From positions 62,001 to 126,000 of the forward strand of contig NZ_PCPG01000001.1 in assembly GCF_002979655.1 (NCBI RefSeq): a stretch of 64,000 bases of DNA, written 5' to 3'. The stretch is from Microbacterium sp. MYb45 (lineage in GTDB: Bacteria; Actinomycetota; Actinomycetes; Actinomycetales; Microbacteriaceae). The first letter of the stretch is position 1. Every line of letters starts with the position of its first letter. Under the pieces are notes generated by a model. It did not search any database. It was given only the letters and a program-made list of their open reading frames with translations, and was not told the origin of the DNA. Below, in pieces: positions 34,854-42,858 of the stretch. A program made the position numbers and the translations under genes.

Positions 34854-35684
34854 ATGATCGACGTCGGCTCCGTCCTCGGGCACTTCGGAGGGGTCGCGCG
34901 CGGCACCCGACTTCAGGCGTTCGGCTGCTCGCGTTCGCGGCTGGGCGTCGAGTGCAGGGCCGGACGTATCGTTCGGGTGCGGCCCGGGGTTTTCGCGTCG
35001 GTTGACGCCGCACCGGAAGTGGTCTCGGCAGCAGCGCACGGTGGCGCCCTCACGTGCGGTGGAGCTTTGCGCGCTCGAGAAGTGTGGACGCTCGAGATGC
35101 CGAAAGAGGTGCACGTGTGGATGGGTCTCGGTGGTCGACGTCATCACCCGGAGCGGTGCGGCTGCGTCGCCCACTTCACCCCAGGACGTATGGATATCGG
35201 AATCGCTCCGATCGATGTCGCGCTTCTGCACGCATTCGCCTGCTATGGCGAGGAGTTCTTCTTCGCTGCATTCGAGTCGGCATGGAACAAGCGGATGCTT
35301 ACAGCCGCGGCACGCGCGAGGGTCCGGGCGGCTCTTCCTGCTTCCGCGCGCTGGCTCGTCGATCTTGCGCGGCCCGATGCGGAGAGCGGCTTGGAATCGC
35401 TGGTACGGCTGAGGCTCCACCTCATCGGAGTCGAGGTGCGAACGCAGGTCGCAGTCGCAGGAGTCGGACGAGTCGACTTCGTCATCGAGGGGCGGGTGAT
35501 TCTGGAAGCAGACGGTCGGGAGAACCACGACGGACCGAGTCAGCGTCACCGGGATCTCATGCGCGATGCCGCGGCATCACGCCTCGGGTTCGAGACGCTT
35601 CGCTTCGACTACGCGATGATCTTGCACACCTGGGATGTGGTTGTGGCGGCCGTGATGGCAGCACTCGGCCGTGCGCGGGTCTGA
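34854..35684 (+). CDS. AbiEi-like/DUF559 endonuclease-domain protein
   Basis: A 276-residue protein. The N-terminal part (about residues 1-100; GHFGGVARGTRLQAFGCSRS, IVRVRPGVFAS) looks like the AbiEi-type winged-helix antitoxin domain. The C-terminal part (about 185-276; VDFVIEGRVILEADGRENHD, RHRDLMRDAAASRLGFETLRF) matches DUF559, a Vsr-like restriction-endonuclease fold with the D...ExD-type acidic residues visible. Such stand-alone genes are multi-copy in actinobacteria and of unknown function. CAGGAT lies 6 nt before the ATG. Base composition is visibly more AT-rich than its neighbours, and ATGCATGA repeats bracket it, suggesting transfer. Confidence 0.85.
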   Translation: MIDVGSVLGHFGGVARGTRLQAFGCSRSRLGVECRAGRIVRVRPGVFASVDAAPEVVSAAAHGGALTCGGALRAREVWTLEMPKEVHVWMGLGGRRHHPERCGCVAHFTPGRMDIGIAPIDVALLHAFACYGEEFFFAAFESAWNKRMLTAAARARVRAALPASARWLVDLARPDAESGLESLVRLRLHLIGVEVRTQVAVAGVGRVDFVIEGRVILEADGRENHDGPSQRHRDLMRDAAASRLGFETLRFDYAMILHTWDVVVAAVMAALGRARV

Positions 35685-35707
35685 CCCGCACCATCCGCAT
35701 GAGTTCT

Positions 35708-35774
35708 TGCCAGATGCATGAATGTTCCTGTTGGGTTCTCATGCACCCGGAACACGGTCATGCATTTGTGGACC
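35708..35774. repeat. Right ATGCATGA repeat cluster flanking the DUF559 gene
   Basis: ATGCATGA at 35714-35721, near-copy TCATGCAC at 35739-35746 and TCATGCAT at 35758-35765. The outer pair forms ATGCATGA-N36-TCATGCAT, almost the same spacing as the left cluster, with matching outer bases (GATGCATGA..GTTC and GGACCGG). Confidence 0.75.
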
Positions 35775-35776
35775 GG

Positions 35777-35823
35777 AAACGACGGATGCCGCGAGGAACG
35801 AGTCCTCGCGGCATCCGTCGTTT
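35777..35823 (-). terminator. Terminator after fumC
   Basis: A 21-bp perfect stem (35777-35797 with 35803-35823) and a 5-nt loop; core GACGGATGCCGCGAGGA / TCCTCGCGGCATCCGTC. It sits 8 nt beyond the fumC stop, and the minus-strand product ends in TTT. Confidence 0.85.
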
Positions 35824-35831
35824 CGTGCGGG

Positions 35832-37253
35832 TCAGCCCGGGTGCGTCATCGACAGCAGGTCGAGCTTCTCGTCGAGCTGCTCGAGAGTGAGGTCACCGCG
35901 CTCGACGTAGCCGAGGTCGATCACGGCGTCGCGCACGGTGATGCCCTTGGCGACCGAGTGCTTGGCGATCTTCGCGGCAGCCTCGTAGCCGATGAGCTTG
36001 TTCAGGGGGGTGACGATCGACGGGCTCATGCCCGCGAAAGCGGCGGCGCGTTCGACGTTCGCCTGCAGGCCGTCGATGGTCTTGTCGGCGAGCACGCGCG
36101 AGGCGTTCGACAGCAGACGGATCGACTCGAGCACCGCCGTGCCCATCACCGGGATCGCGACGTTGAGCTCGAACGAACCGGATGCTCCGGCCCAGGCGAC
36201 GGTCGCGTCGTTGCCGATCACGCGCGCGCACACCATCAGCACGGCCTCGGGGACGACCGGGTTGACCTTGCCGGGCATGATCGAGGAGCCGGGCTGGAGG
36301 TCGGGGATGTGCAGTTCGCCGAGACCCGTGTTGGGGCCGGAGCCCATCCACCGCAGGTCGTTGTTGATCTTGGTGAGCGAGACGGCGATCGTCCGCAGAG
36401 CACCGGAGGCCTCGACCAGGCCGTCGCGGTTGGCCTGCGCCTCGAAGTGATCCTTCGCCTCGGTGATGGGCAGCTCGGTCTCGGCCGCGAGCAGCGCGAT
36501 GACCTTCTGCGGGAAGCCGAGGGGCGTGTTGATGCCGGTGCCCACGGCGGTGCCGCCCAGGGGAACCTCGGCGACGCGCGGGAGGGCCGACTGCACGCGC
36601 TCGATGCCGAGGCGGATCTGACGGGCGTAGCCGCCGAACTCCTGGCCGAGGGTCACGGGCGTGGCGTCCATGAGGTGCGTGCGGCCGGACTTGACCGCGT
36701 CCTTCCACAGTTCCGCCTTCGCCTCGAGGGCCACGGCGAGGTGGTCGAGCGCGGGGATGAGTGTGTCGATGAGGGCCTGCGTCACGGCGATGTGCACCGA
36801 CGTCGGGAACACGTCGTTCGAGGACTGCGAGGCGTTCACGTGGTCGTTCGGGTGCACGGCCGAACCGAGGATGCCGGTTGCGAGGGTGGCCAGCACCTCG
36901 TTCATGTTCATGTTCGACGACGTGCCGGAACCGGTCTGGTAGGTGTCGACCGGGAACTCGCCGTCGTGCGCGCCGGAGGCCACCTGGTCGGCGGCCTGGG
37001 CGATCGCGTCGGCGATGGCGCCGTCGAGCGTGCCGAGTTCCTTGTTGGCGAGCGCTGCAGCTTTCTTGATCCGCGCGAGGGCGGCGATCTGCGTCGATTC
37101 GAGGCCCTTGCCCGAGATCGGGAAGTTCTCGACGGCGCGCTGCGTCTGCGCCCCGTAGAGCGCGTTCACGGGCACCCGCACCTCACCCATGGTGTCGTGC
37201 TCGATCCGGTAGCCCTGCGCATTCTCGCCGCTGCGCTGGTCGGTGTCGGTCAT
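35832..37253 (-). CDS. fumC: Fumarate hydratase, class II
   Basis: Hydrates fumarate to malate in the TCA cycle; iron-independent homotetramer. The 473-residue protein has [30 protein letters not shown], the catalytic-base region [17 protein letters not shown] and the signature loop [12 protein letters not shown] (catalytic Ser). ATG with AAGGAGGG 5-6 nt upstream, overlapping the carbonic anhydrase stop (ATGA). It is the last gene of the xseA-xseB-DUF4245-carbonic anhydrase-fumC chain. Confidence 0.97.
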   Translation of the reverse strand: MTDTDQRSGENAQGYRIEHDTMGEVRVPVNALYGAQTQRAVENFPISGKGLESTQIAALARIKKAAALANKELGTLDGAIADAIAQAADQVASGAHDGEFPVDTYQTGSGTSSNMNMNEVLATLATGILGSAVHPNDHVNASQSSNDVFPTSVHIAVTQALIDTLIPALDHLAVALEAKAELWKDAVKSGRTHLMDATPVTLGQEFGGYARQIRLGIERVQSALPRVAEVPLGGTAVGTGINTPLGFPQKVIALLAAETELPITEAKDHFEAQANRDGLVEASGALRTIAVSLTKINNDLRWMGSGPNTGLGELHIPDLQPGSSIMPGKVNPVVPEAVLMVCARVIGNDATVAWAGASGSFELNVAIPVMGTAVLESIRLLSNASRVLADKTIDGLQANVERAAAFAGMSPSIVTPLNKLIGYEAAAKIAKHSVAKGITVRDAVIDLGYVERGDLTLEQLDEKLDLLSMTHPG

Positions 37254-37933
37254 TCAGAACCCTCCTTGGTTTCGGGGTCGATCCCCTTGGTGACGTCGGT
37301 GTCGAGCCCGACCGTGATGACGGGCACCGCCTCGCCCTCGGCCAGACGGTAGTTGGCGCCGACGATGCCCAGACGGCCTTCGGCGACGGCGTTGCTGATG
37401 ATCTCGGACGACTGCAGCAGGTCGCGCACGGTGTTGCGCAGATGCTCGATGCCGACGAGCTCCGAGTCGATGTCGGCGACGGTGCCGCCGCCGCTCTCTG
37501 CCAGGACCTTCCGCGCGGCGGGGACGATCGGGGCGATCAGCTTCCAGATGTGCGGCGGCAGGGGAGCGGCGTCGATCGCGGTGCCGTCGATCGCCGCGCG
37601 AACCGCGCCGCAGGAGTCATGGGCGAGCACCACGATCAGGGGCACTTCGAGCATCGCGACCGCGTACTCGAGGCTCGCGACGATCGATTCGCCCATGACC
37701 TGGCCGGCGTTGCGGACGACGAACAGGTCGCCGAGGCCGAGGTCGAAGATGATCTCCGCGGCGAGACGTGAGTCCGAGCAGCCGAACAGTGTGGCGACGG
37801 GGTGCTGCGCCGCCGCCAGGTCTTTGCGTCGGAGCACGTCCTGGTTCGGGTGGCGCGGTTCGTCCGCGACGAAACGGCGGTTGCCCTCCTGCATCTGCTG
37901 CCAGGCTGCGGCCGGGGTCAGGGGGTGCGTCAT
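37250..37933 (-). CDS. Beta-carbonic anhydrase
   Basis: Zn enzyme interconverting CO2 and bicarbonate. The 227-residue protein carries both beta-class zinc motifs, FGCSDSRL (Cys, Asp, Arg) and [11 protein letters not shown] (HxxC), and VVRNAGQV. The ATG overlaps the upstream DUF4245 stop and the stop overlaps fumC, so expression is tightly coupled. Bicarbonate would serve PEP carboxylase and biotin carboxylases (inference). Confidence 0.95.
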   Translation of the reverse strand: MTHPLTPAAAWQQMQEGNRRFVADEPRHPNQDVLRRKDLAAAQHPVATLFGCSDSRLAAEIIFDLGLGDLFVVRNAGQVMGESIVASLEYAVAMLEVPLIVVLAHDSCGAVRAAIDGTAIDAAPLPPHIWKLIAPIVPAARKVLAESGGGTVADIDSELVGIEHLRNTVRDLLQSSEIISNAVAEGRLGIVGANYRLAEGEAVPVITVGLDTDVTKGIDPETKEGSE

Positions 37934-38574
37934 GAGGCCTCCGAGATGTCGCGGATCTGCGGGATGAGGGATTCTGCGAGTTCCGCGGTGGAGTCTGCAG
38001 AGCGCGCGCCGTAGAGCAGGATGTAGTCGTCGCCCGCCTGAGTGCCGATGGCGTAGGTGACGTTCGCGTTGGACTCGGCGCTGCCGGGCTTGTAGACGTC
38101 CCAGTCGAGTCCGCCGATGCGCACCGTGTCCGTGGGTGCGATGCCGTTCAGGCGCTGCGGGGCCCAGGACGCGTCGACGTCGAAGGCCTGCGCGACCTTG
38201 ACGAAGCCGCGCTCGGTGTCGGATTTCGGGGCGAGCGTCACTTCCCAGACGACCGTGGCGCCACCCTGCATCTCCGCATTGTTCGCGCGCCAGAAGGTGC
38301 CGAGCTCGGGGATGAGGACGGGGCGCTCCATCGAGGACTCCACGCCTTCGGCCACGGCCGCGACGTCGAGCGGCTTGCGCTCGACAGGCTCGCCCCGGGG
38401 CACCGCGAAGATGATGACGGCGACGACGGCCACTGTGACCAGCAGCGCCGCGATGAGGTTGCGGAAGGTCTGGCTGGATCGGTAGGCCTTGCTCGACGCC
38501 GCCTTGCGGGCGGCGGTCTCGTCCGGCGTCTCCGGGCGTCCGAGCTCGGCGATGATCGGAGGCTGCTTGCTCAT
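37930..38574 (-). CDS. DUF4245 membrane protein
   Basis: A 214-residue protein with a charged cytoplasmic start, one TM (about residues 39-58, [20 protein letters not shown]) and an extracytoplasmic domain with [19 protein letters not shown] and YILLYGARS; this matches DUF4245, an actinobacterial family found beside xseB and fumC or glpX. Function unknown. ATG overlaps the xseB stop (ATGA) and its own stop overlaps carbonic anhydrase. Confidence 0.88.
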   Translation of the reverse strand: MSKQPPIIAELGRPETPDETAARKAASSKAYRSSQTFRNLIAALLVTVAVVAVIIFAVPRGEPVERKPLDVAAVAEGVESSMERPVLIPELGTFWRANNAEMQGGATVVWEVTLAPKSDTERGFVKVAQAFDVDASWAPQRLNGIAPTDTVRIGGLDWDVYKPGSAESNANVTYAIGTQAGDDYILLYGARSADSTAELAESLIPQIRDISEAS

Positions 38575-38813
38575 GCGTCGCCGCCAGGAGTCTCGTCGTC
38601 CGACGCGGCTGCGCGAGCGGCATCCAGACGGCGTTTCGCGCCGAGCAGCCACTCCTCGCAGCGAGCGGCCAGCGCCTCGCCGCGCTCCCAGAGGGCGAGC
38701 GAGTGCTCGAGGGTCGGAGAGCCCTGTTCGAGCTCGGCGACGACCTTCACGAGCTCGTCACGGGCTGCCTCGAACGACAGCGTCTCCACGGGGATGTCGT
38801 TCAGGGCGCTCAC
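38571..38813 (-). CDS. xseB: Exodeoxyribonuclease VII small subunit
   Basis: Partner of XseA in exonuclease VII, which degrades single-stranded DNA. 80 residues with the helical pair typical of Xse[21 protein letters not shown] and [22 protein letters not shown], followed by an acidic Ala-rich tail. GTG is preceded by TAGGAT at exactly 6 nt (38820-38825 on the complement), so although it follows xseA by 36 nt it seems to have its own leaderless start. Confidence 0.93.
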   Translation of the reverse strand: MSALNDIPVETLSFEAARDELVKVVAELEQGSPTLEHSLALWERGEALAARCEEWLLGAKRRLDAARAAASDDETPGGDA

Positions 38814-38849
38814 CCCTCCATCCTACGTCGTGCGTCGTGTCGGCCCGGC

Positions 38850-40127
38850 TCAGTCGTTCTCAGGGATCTCGCCCTCCGAGCGGGCAGCCACCGATCCACG
38901 ATCGACCGTGATCGTCAGGGCGCTGCCTGCCGGCGCATCCGCCGCATCGCGAAGGATCACGCCGCCCTCGAGGTGCGCGATCGCATAGCCGCGAGCCAGG
39001 GTCGCCGCGGGGGAGAGCGCCCGCAGGGAGGCGCGCAGCTCGCTGGTGCGACGTCCGGCGAGGTCGAGCTGCCGGGTGAGACTGTCTCGGCCACGGGACA
39101 GCAGGAGCCACAGCTCCTGAGCACGCGCGTCGATTATCGGCGCGGGGGAGCGGAGGACCGGGCGGGAGCGGAGCTGCTCGAGCTGTGCGATGTCGTGCGT
39201 GAGGCGCTGGGTGAGGCGCGACGTCGCGCGGGATCTCAGCTGCGCGATCAGAGCCCGCTGCTCTCCGACGTCGGGTACCACGCGCTTCGCCGCATCCGTC
39301 GGGGTGGATGCGCGGAGGTCGGCGACATCGTCGAGGAGCGGGTGGTCGTTCTCATGTCCGATCGCGCTGACGACGGGGGTGGTCGCCGCGGACACCGCCC
39401 GCACGAGGCGCTCGTCGCTGAAGCCGAGGAGCGTCTGCGGGTCACCGCCGCCGCGGGCGATGATGATGACGTCGACCTCGGGGTCCGCGTCCAATTTCGC
39501 GAGGGCCGCCAGGGTGTCGGGCACACAGCGATCACCCTGCACGGCGGCGTACTCGGTGCGGAAGCGCACCTGCGGCCAGCGCAGCTCGGCGTTGCGGTGC
39601 ACGTCCTTCTCGGCGTCCGAGCGCTCGCCGGTGATCAGCCCGATGACGTGCGGGAGGAACGGCAGGCGCTTCTTCCGGGCCGGGTCGAACAGACCCTCCT
39701 GACGCAGCTGCACACGGAGCTTCTCGAGACGCTCGAGCTGATCGCCGAGCCCCACGTGCTTCATCGCGGAGACCGCGAAGCTGAAGTCTCCGGCTTTGAC
39801 GAAGTAGTCGGCCTTCACCGCCACGACGACGTGATCGCCGATGCCGATGTCGGACGGGATGCGTCCGCGCACACTCGACCACACGCGGATCGAGATCTGC
39901 GCGTCCGAGCGGGTGTCCTTCAGCCGTGCGAAGACGTTGCCGGCGCGCACGTTCCAGGACGTGATCTCACCTTCGACCCAGACCGTGTTCCAGCGGGCGA
40001 TGAAGTCGCGGATCGTCGCGTTGAGCCTCGTGACCGAGGTGGGGGCATCGGCTGTGGAATCGCGAGGGGCGACCGAATCGGCGGGCGGCGTCTCACCCTG
40101 GCCCGTCGTCGCTTCGAAGACTGTCAT
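38850..40127 (-). CDS. xseA: Exodeoxyribonuclease VII large subunit
   Basis: Catalytic subunit of exonuclease VII. 425 residues: N-terminal OB fold (VTRLNATIRDFIARWNTVWVEGEI), catalytic domain with IGLITGERSDAEKDV, VDVIIIARGGGDPQTLLGFSD and SAIGHENDHPLLDDVAD, and the long C-terminal coiled coil with the GYAIAHLEGGVILRDAAD end. ATG at 40127 rather than 13 codons upstream, since GGGAGCGG lies just before it. It is divergent from ispH across 64 bp. Confidence 0.95.
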   Translation of the reverse strand: MTVFEATTGQGETPPADSVAPRDSTADAPTSVTRLNATIRDFIARWNTVWVEGEITSWNVRAGNVFARLKDTRSDAQISIRVWSSVRGRIPSDIGIGDHVVVAVKADYFVKAGDFSFAVSAMKHVGLGDQLERLEKLRVQLRQEGLFDPARKKRLPFLPHVIGLITGERSDAEKDVHRNAELRWPQVRFRTEYAAVQGDRCVPDTLAALAKLDADPEVDVIIIARGGGDPQTLLGFSDERLVRAVSAATTPVVSAIGHENDHPLLDDVADLRASTPTDAAKRVVPDVGEQRALIAQLRSRATSRLTQRLTHDIAQLEQLRSRPVLRSPAPIIDARAQELWLLLSRGRDSLTRQLDLAGRRTSELRASLRALSPAATLARGYAIAHLEGGVILRDAADAPAGSALTITVDRGSVAARSEGEIPEND

Positions 40128-40191
40128 CCGCTCCCGTTCCTGACCCTGGTCTCTCCGGCCCCGCACAGCCGCGCGGCGGTAGAATCCAAGG

Positions 40192-41271
40192 GTGACTTCG
40201 ACTGCCGTGCATCTCCCCGTCCCCCGTCTCCCACGTGTTCGTGCGGCGGCCGGACGGCTTCAGGATAACCCGGTGGCCGGACGCAAGCGGGTCCTGCTCG
40301 CCGCGCCGCGCGGATACTGCGCCGGCGTCGACCGCGCCGTCGTCGCCGTCGAGAAGGCGCTCGAACGCTACGGCGCCCCGGTCTATGTGCGCAAGCAGAT
40401 CGTGCACAACATCCATGTCGTGACCGAGCTCGAGGAGAAGGGCGCGATCTTCGTCGAAGAGGTCGACGAGGTCCCCGAGGGCGCGCACGTCGTCTTCAGT
40501 GCGCACGGCGTCTCCCCGGCGGTCGTCAACGCCGCATCGGATCGTGGATTGCACGCGATCGATGCGACCTGTCCTCTGGTCACCAAGGTTCACCGCGAGG
40601 CCGTGCGATTCGCCCGCGACGACTTCGAGATCCTGCTCATCGGTCACGAGGGTCATGAAGAGGTCGAGGGGACGGCAGGCGAGGCCCCGGAGCACGTCAC
40701 GGTCGTGAACTCCCCGGAAGAGGCAGACACCGTCGTCGTGAAGGACCCCAACAAGGTCGTCTGGCTCTCGCAGACCACGCTCTCGGTCGACGAGACGATG
40801 GAGACGGTGAACCGGCTGCGCACGCGCTTCCCCGAGCTGCACAACCCGCCGTCCGACGACATCTGCTACGCCACGCAGAACCGGCAGGTCGCGATCAAGA
40901 AGGTCGCGGCCGGTGCCGACCTCGTGATCGTCGTCGGCTCGTCGAACTCCTCCAACAGCGTGCGCCTCGTCGAGGTCGCGCTCGAGTACGGCGCGAAGGC
41001 CGCCTACCGCGTCGACTATGCGGAGGAGATCCAGCAGGAGTGGCTCGACGGCGTCGAGACCGTCGGCGTCACGAGTGGTGCATCCGTGCCCGAGGTACTG
41101 GTGCGCGAGGTACTGGATGCGATCGGCGACGCCGGATACCGTGATGTCGAAGAGGTCAAGACCGCGGAGGAGGACCTCATGTTCTCCCTGCCCAAGGAGC
41201 TTCGACACGATGCTTCCGGTCAGCGTGACGATCGTGCACTCGGCGGTCGCGCCACTGGAGGAGGCGCGTAG
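40192..41271 (+). CDS. ispH: 4-hydroxy-3-methylbut-2-enyl diphosphate reductase
   Basis: Last enzyme of the MEP pathway: a [4Fe-4S] protein making isopentenyl and dimethylallyl diphosphate. 359 residues; the three cluster Cys lie in [26 protein letters not shown] and [11 protein letters not shown], with SAHGVSP and [11 protein letters not shown] also conserved. A nonconserved tail follows [18 protein letters not shown] preceded by TAGAAT at exactly 6 nt (40180-40185). It supplies the prenyl precursors used by the UppS-type enzyme at 31 kb. It is divergent from xseA. Confidence 0.96.
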   Translation: MTSTAVHLPVPRLPRVRAAAGRLQDNPVAGRKRVLLAAPRGYCAGVDRAVVAVEKALERYGAPVYVRKQIVHNIHVVTELEEKGAIFVEEVDEVPEGAHVVFSAHGVSPAVVNAASDRGLHAIDATCPLVTKVHREAVRFARDDFEILLIGHEGHEEVEGTAGEAPEHVTVVNSPEEADTVVVKDPNKVVWLSQTTLSVDETMETVNRLRTRFPELHNPPSDDICYATQNRQVAIKKVAAGADLVIVVGSSNSSNSVRLVEVALEYGAKAAYRVDYAEEIQQEWLDGVETVGVTSGASVPEVLVREVLDAIGDAGYRDVEEVKTAEEDLMFSLPKELRHDASGQRDDRALGGRATGGGA

Positions 41272-41273
41272 CG

Positions 41274-42065
41274 TTGAGCGCCGCGGAAGCGGAGCCGACC
41301 CTCATCGGGTCGGTACAGCGCGCGCTGCGACTGGTCGACATCGTCGCCAACTCGCCTCGGCCGCTTCCGACCAAGATGCTGGCGGCGATCACGGGATTGA
41401 CGCCGGGCACGACATACAATCTCGTGCGCACCCTCGTCCATGAGGGGTATCTGAGCTCCGAACCCGACGGATTGGTGCTCGGGACCCGGTTCCCCTCGTT
41501 CCAGCAGCAGATCGACTCGCGGGGCGTCTTCCTGGCTCGAGTCCGAGCTGCCCTCCGGGACGTGACAGAGGATGTGGGGGCGACCGCGTACCTTTCCCGG
41601 TTCGCTGATGGAGAGATGCACCTGGTCGACATCGTCGACGCGGTGCGCAACCCGAGGGTGGAGCTGTGGGTCGGACTGCAGTCGAGCGCGCACGCGACGG
41701 CTTTGGGGAAGCAGATCCTGGCGGACCTGCCCGATGATGAGCGACTGGACTACCTCTCCCGACATCGCCTGGAGGAGCTCACGCCGCGCACGATCAGCGA
41801 CCGCACGACATTGCTGACCCAGCTGGAGCATTCGCCCGGATGGGCGGTGGATCATGAGGAGTATGTGATCGGCGCGACCTGTGTGGCGGTGCCGGTCATC
41901 GCCCCCGGCGTCACCGCGTCGCTCGCGATCTCGTTGCCGGCCGACCGCGCAGTGGTGGACAGCGAGCTGGTGGCGACGCTGCAGCGAACGGCCAGACGGC
42001 TCTCGCTGCAACTCGGCGCCGACAACCTCGACGCGGGTTCCGACGGCGCGGAGTTCACTATCTGA
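41274..42065 (+). CDS. IclR-family transcriptional regulator
   Basis: A 263-residue regulator: N-terminal winged HTH (VQRALRLVDIVANSPRPLP, GLTPGTTYNLVRTLVHEGYL) and a C-terminal GAF-like effector domain (WVGLQSSAHATALGKQILAD, SPGWAVDHEEYVIGATCVAVPV) typical of IclR. TTG start two bases after the ispH stop; the strong GGAGGAGG 8-10 nt upstream decides it. Target unknown. Directly downstream comes the UCCCCA-loop RNA candidate. Confidence 0.9.
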   Translation: MSAAEAEPTLIGSVQRALRLVDIVANSPRPLPTKMLAAITGLTPGTTYNLVRTLVHEGYLSSEPDGLVLGTRFPSFQQQIDSRGVFLARVRAALRDVTEDVGATAYLSRFADGEMHLVDIVDAVRNPRVELWVGLQSSAHATALGKQILADLPDDERLDYLSRHRLEELTPRTISDRTTLLTQLEHSPGWAVDHEEYVIGATCVAVPVIAPGVTASLAISLPADRAVVDSELVATLQRTARRLSLQLGADNLDAGSDGAEFTI

Positions 42066-42099
42066 AGTCTGACCCCTGGCGCTCGGGCACACGTTTTCC

Positions 42100-42249
42100 T
42101 ATGATCAGGTGAGTAGCGGCATGCATCAGCGCTACTGATCACCACAGGCGTCCCCAGCGCCGGTGATCAAATTGGATGAGAAGCGTCCCCAGCGCTTCAC
42201 GTCCGCGGCCCCGCGAAGTCCCCACTTCTCCGGGGCCGCTATCGTTTTC
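42100..42249 (+). ncRNA. Candidate small RNA with repeated UCCCCA hairpin loops
   Basis: TATGAT (42100-42105) is a good -10 box, giving a start near 42112. Then come four hairpins. H1: AGTAGCG/CGCTACT (42112-42118, 42130-42136). H2: GATCACC plus GGCG paired with CGCC plus GGTGATC (42137-42168), loop TCCCCAG. H3: GAAGCG/CGCTTC (42180-42198), loop TCCCCAG. H4: GCGGCCCCG/CGGGGCCGC (42205-42239) with inner GAAG/CTTC and loop TCCCCA, followed by TATCGTTTTC, an intrinsic terminator. No open reading frame fits. Loops of this kind could pair with GGGGA-type ribosome sites. It resembles actinobacterial 6C RNA in principle but has four Cs per loop. Confidence 0.7.
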
Positions 42250-42299
42250 ACGCGCCCTCGCTGTGAATCGCCCAGGGTCGGGGCGGTTAGCATGGCGGG

Positions 42300-42833
42300 A
42301 TGACCGATCAGCGCCCGCAGTACGGCGAACTCGCCACGCCCGAGGAGCAGCGGCGAGCCGCCGGCTTGCCGCCCCTCGACGAGGTCGTCGTCGCCCCGGC
42401 GGCACCGCCGGCCGCAGGCCCGACGGTGCCCGATCCGAGCGCGAGCGCCCCGGCGGCACGTCCGCACCCGGTCGACCGCTTCGTGACCATCGCGCTGCTG
42501 GCCTACGGCCTGGTGAACATCATCATCACCGGGTTGTCGTATCTCGATCTGCCCACCGTGATGAACGAGACGATGAAGATCCTCGGCATCGAGGGGGAGT
42601 TCACGAACTTCGCCCAGGGGCGGATCTGGGGGACGATCGCGGCCATCGTGCTCGCCGTCGGATGGTCGATCACGGCGGCGCTGTCGATCCGACGTCTGCG
42701 GCGTCGACGGATCAGCTGGTGGGTGCCGATCGCGGGTGCGCTGGCGACGATGATCGTCGTGACGATCTGCATCTCGGTGCCGATGATGAACGACCCGGCG
42801 TTCGTGGCCTACCTCGCGACCGTCGGGCAGTAG
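42300..42833 (+). CDS. DUF6264 membrane protein
   Basis: A 177-residue protein: proline/alanine-rich cytoplasmic start (about residues 1-60), then about three TMs (LLAYGLVNIIITGL, IWGTIAAIVLAVGWSITAAL, WWVPIAGALATMIVVTICIS) with a basic RRLRRRR loop. It fits DUF6264, a Microbacteriaceae family; function unknown. ATG preceded by TAGCAT at exactly 6 nt (42288-42293). It lies 50 nt after the small-RNA terminator. Confidence 0.85.
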   Translation: MTDQRPQYGELATPEEQRRAAGLPPLDEVVVAPAAPPAAGPTVPDPSASAPAARPHPVDRFVTIALLAYGLVNIIITGLSYLDLPTVMNETMKILGIEGEFTNFAQGRIWGTIAAIVLAVGWSITAALSIRRLRRRRISWWVPIAGALATMIVVTICISVPMMNDPAFVAYLATVGQ

Positions 42834-42858
42834 CCGCGGGAGCACGTACTGTCGAAGG

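Noticed and set aside
42118..42126. GCATGCATC in the loop of the small-RNA first hairpin as another member of the ATGCATGA repeat set
   Set aside because: It lacks the terminal GA of the motif and has no paired copy, so it is not counted with the DUF559 flanks.
42112..42249. Calling the UCCCCA-loop RNA a 6C RNA
   Set aside because: 6C RNAs have runs of six or more Cs in two hairpin loops; here each loop has four Cs and three loops occur, in a different gene context.
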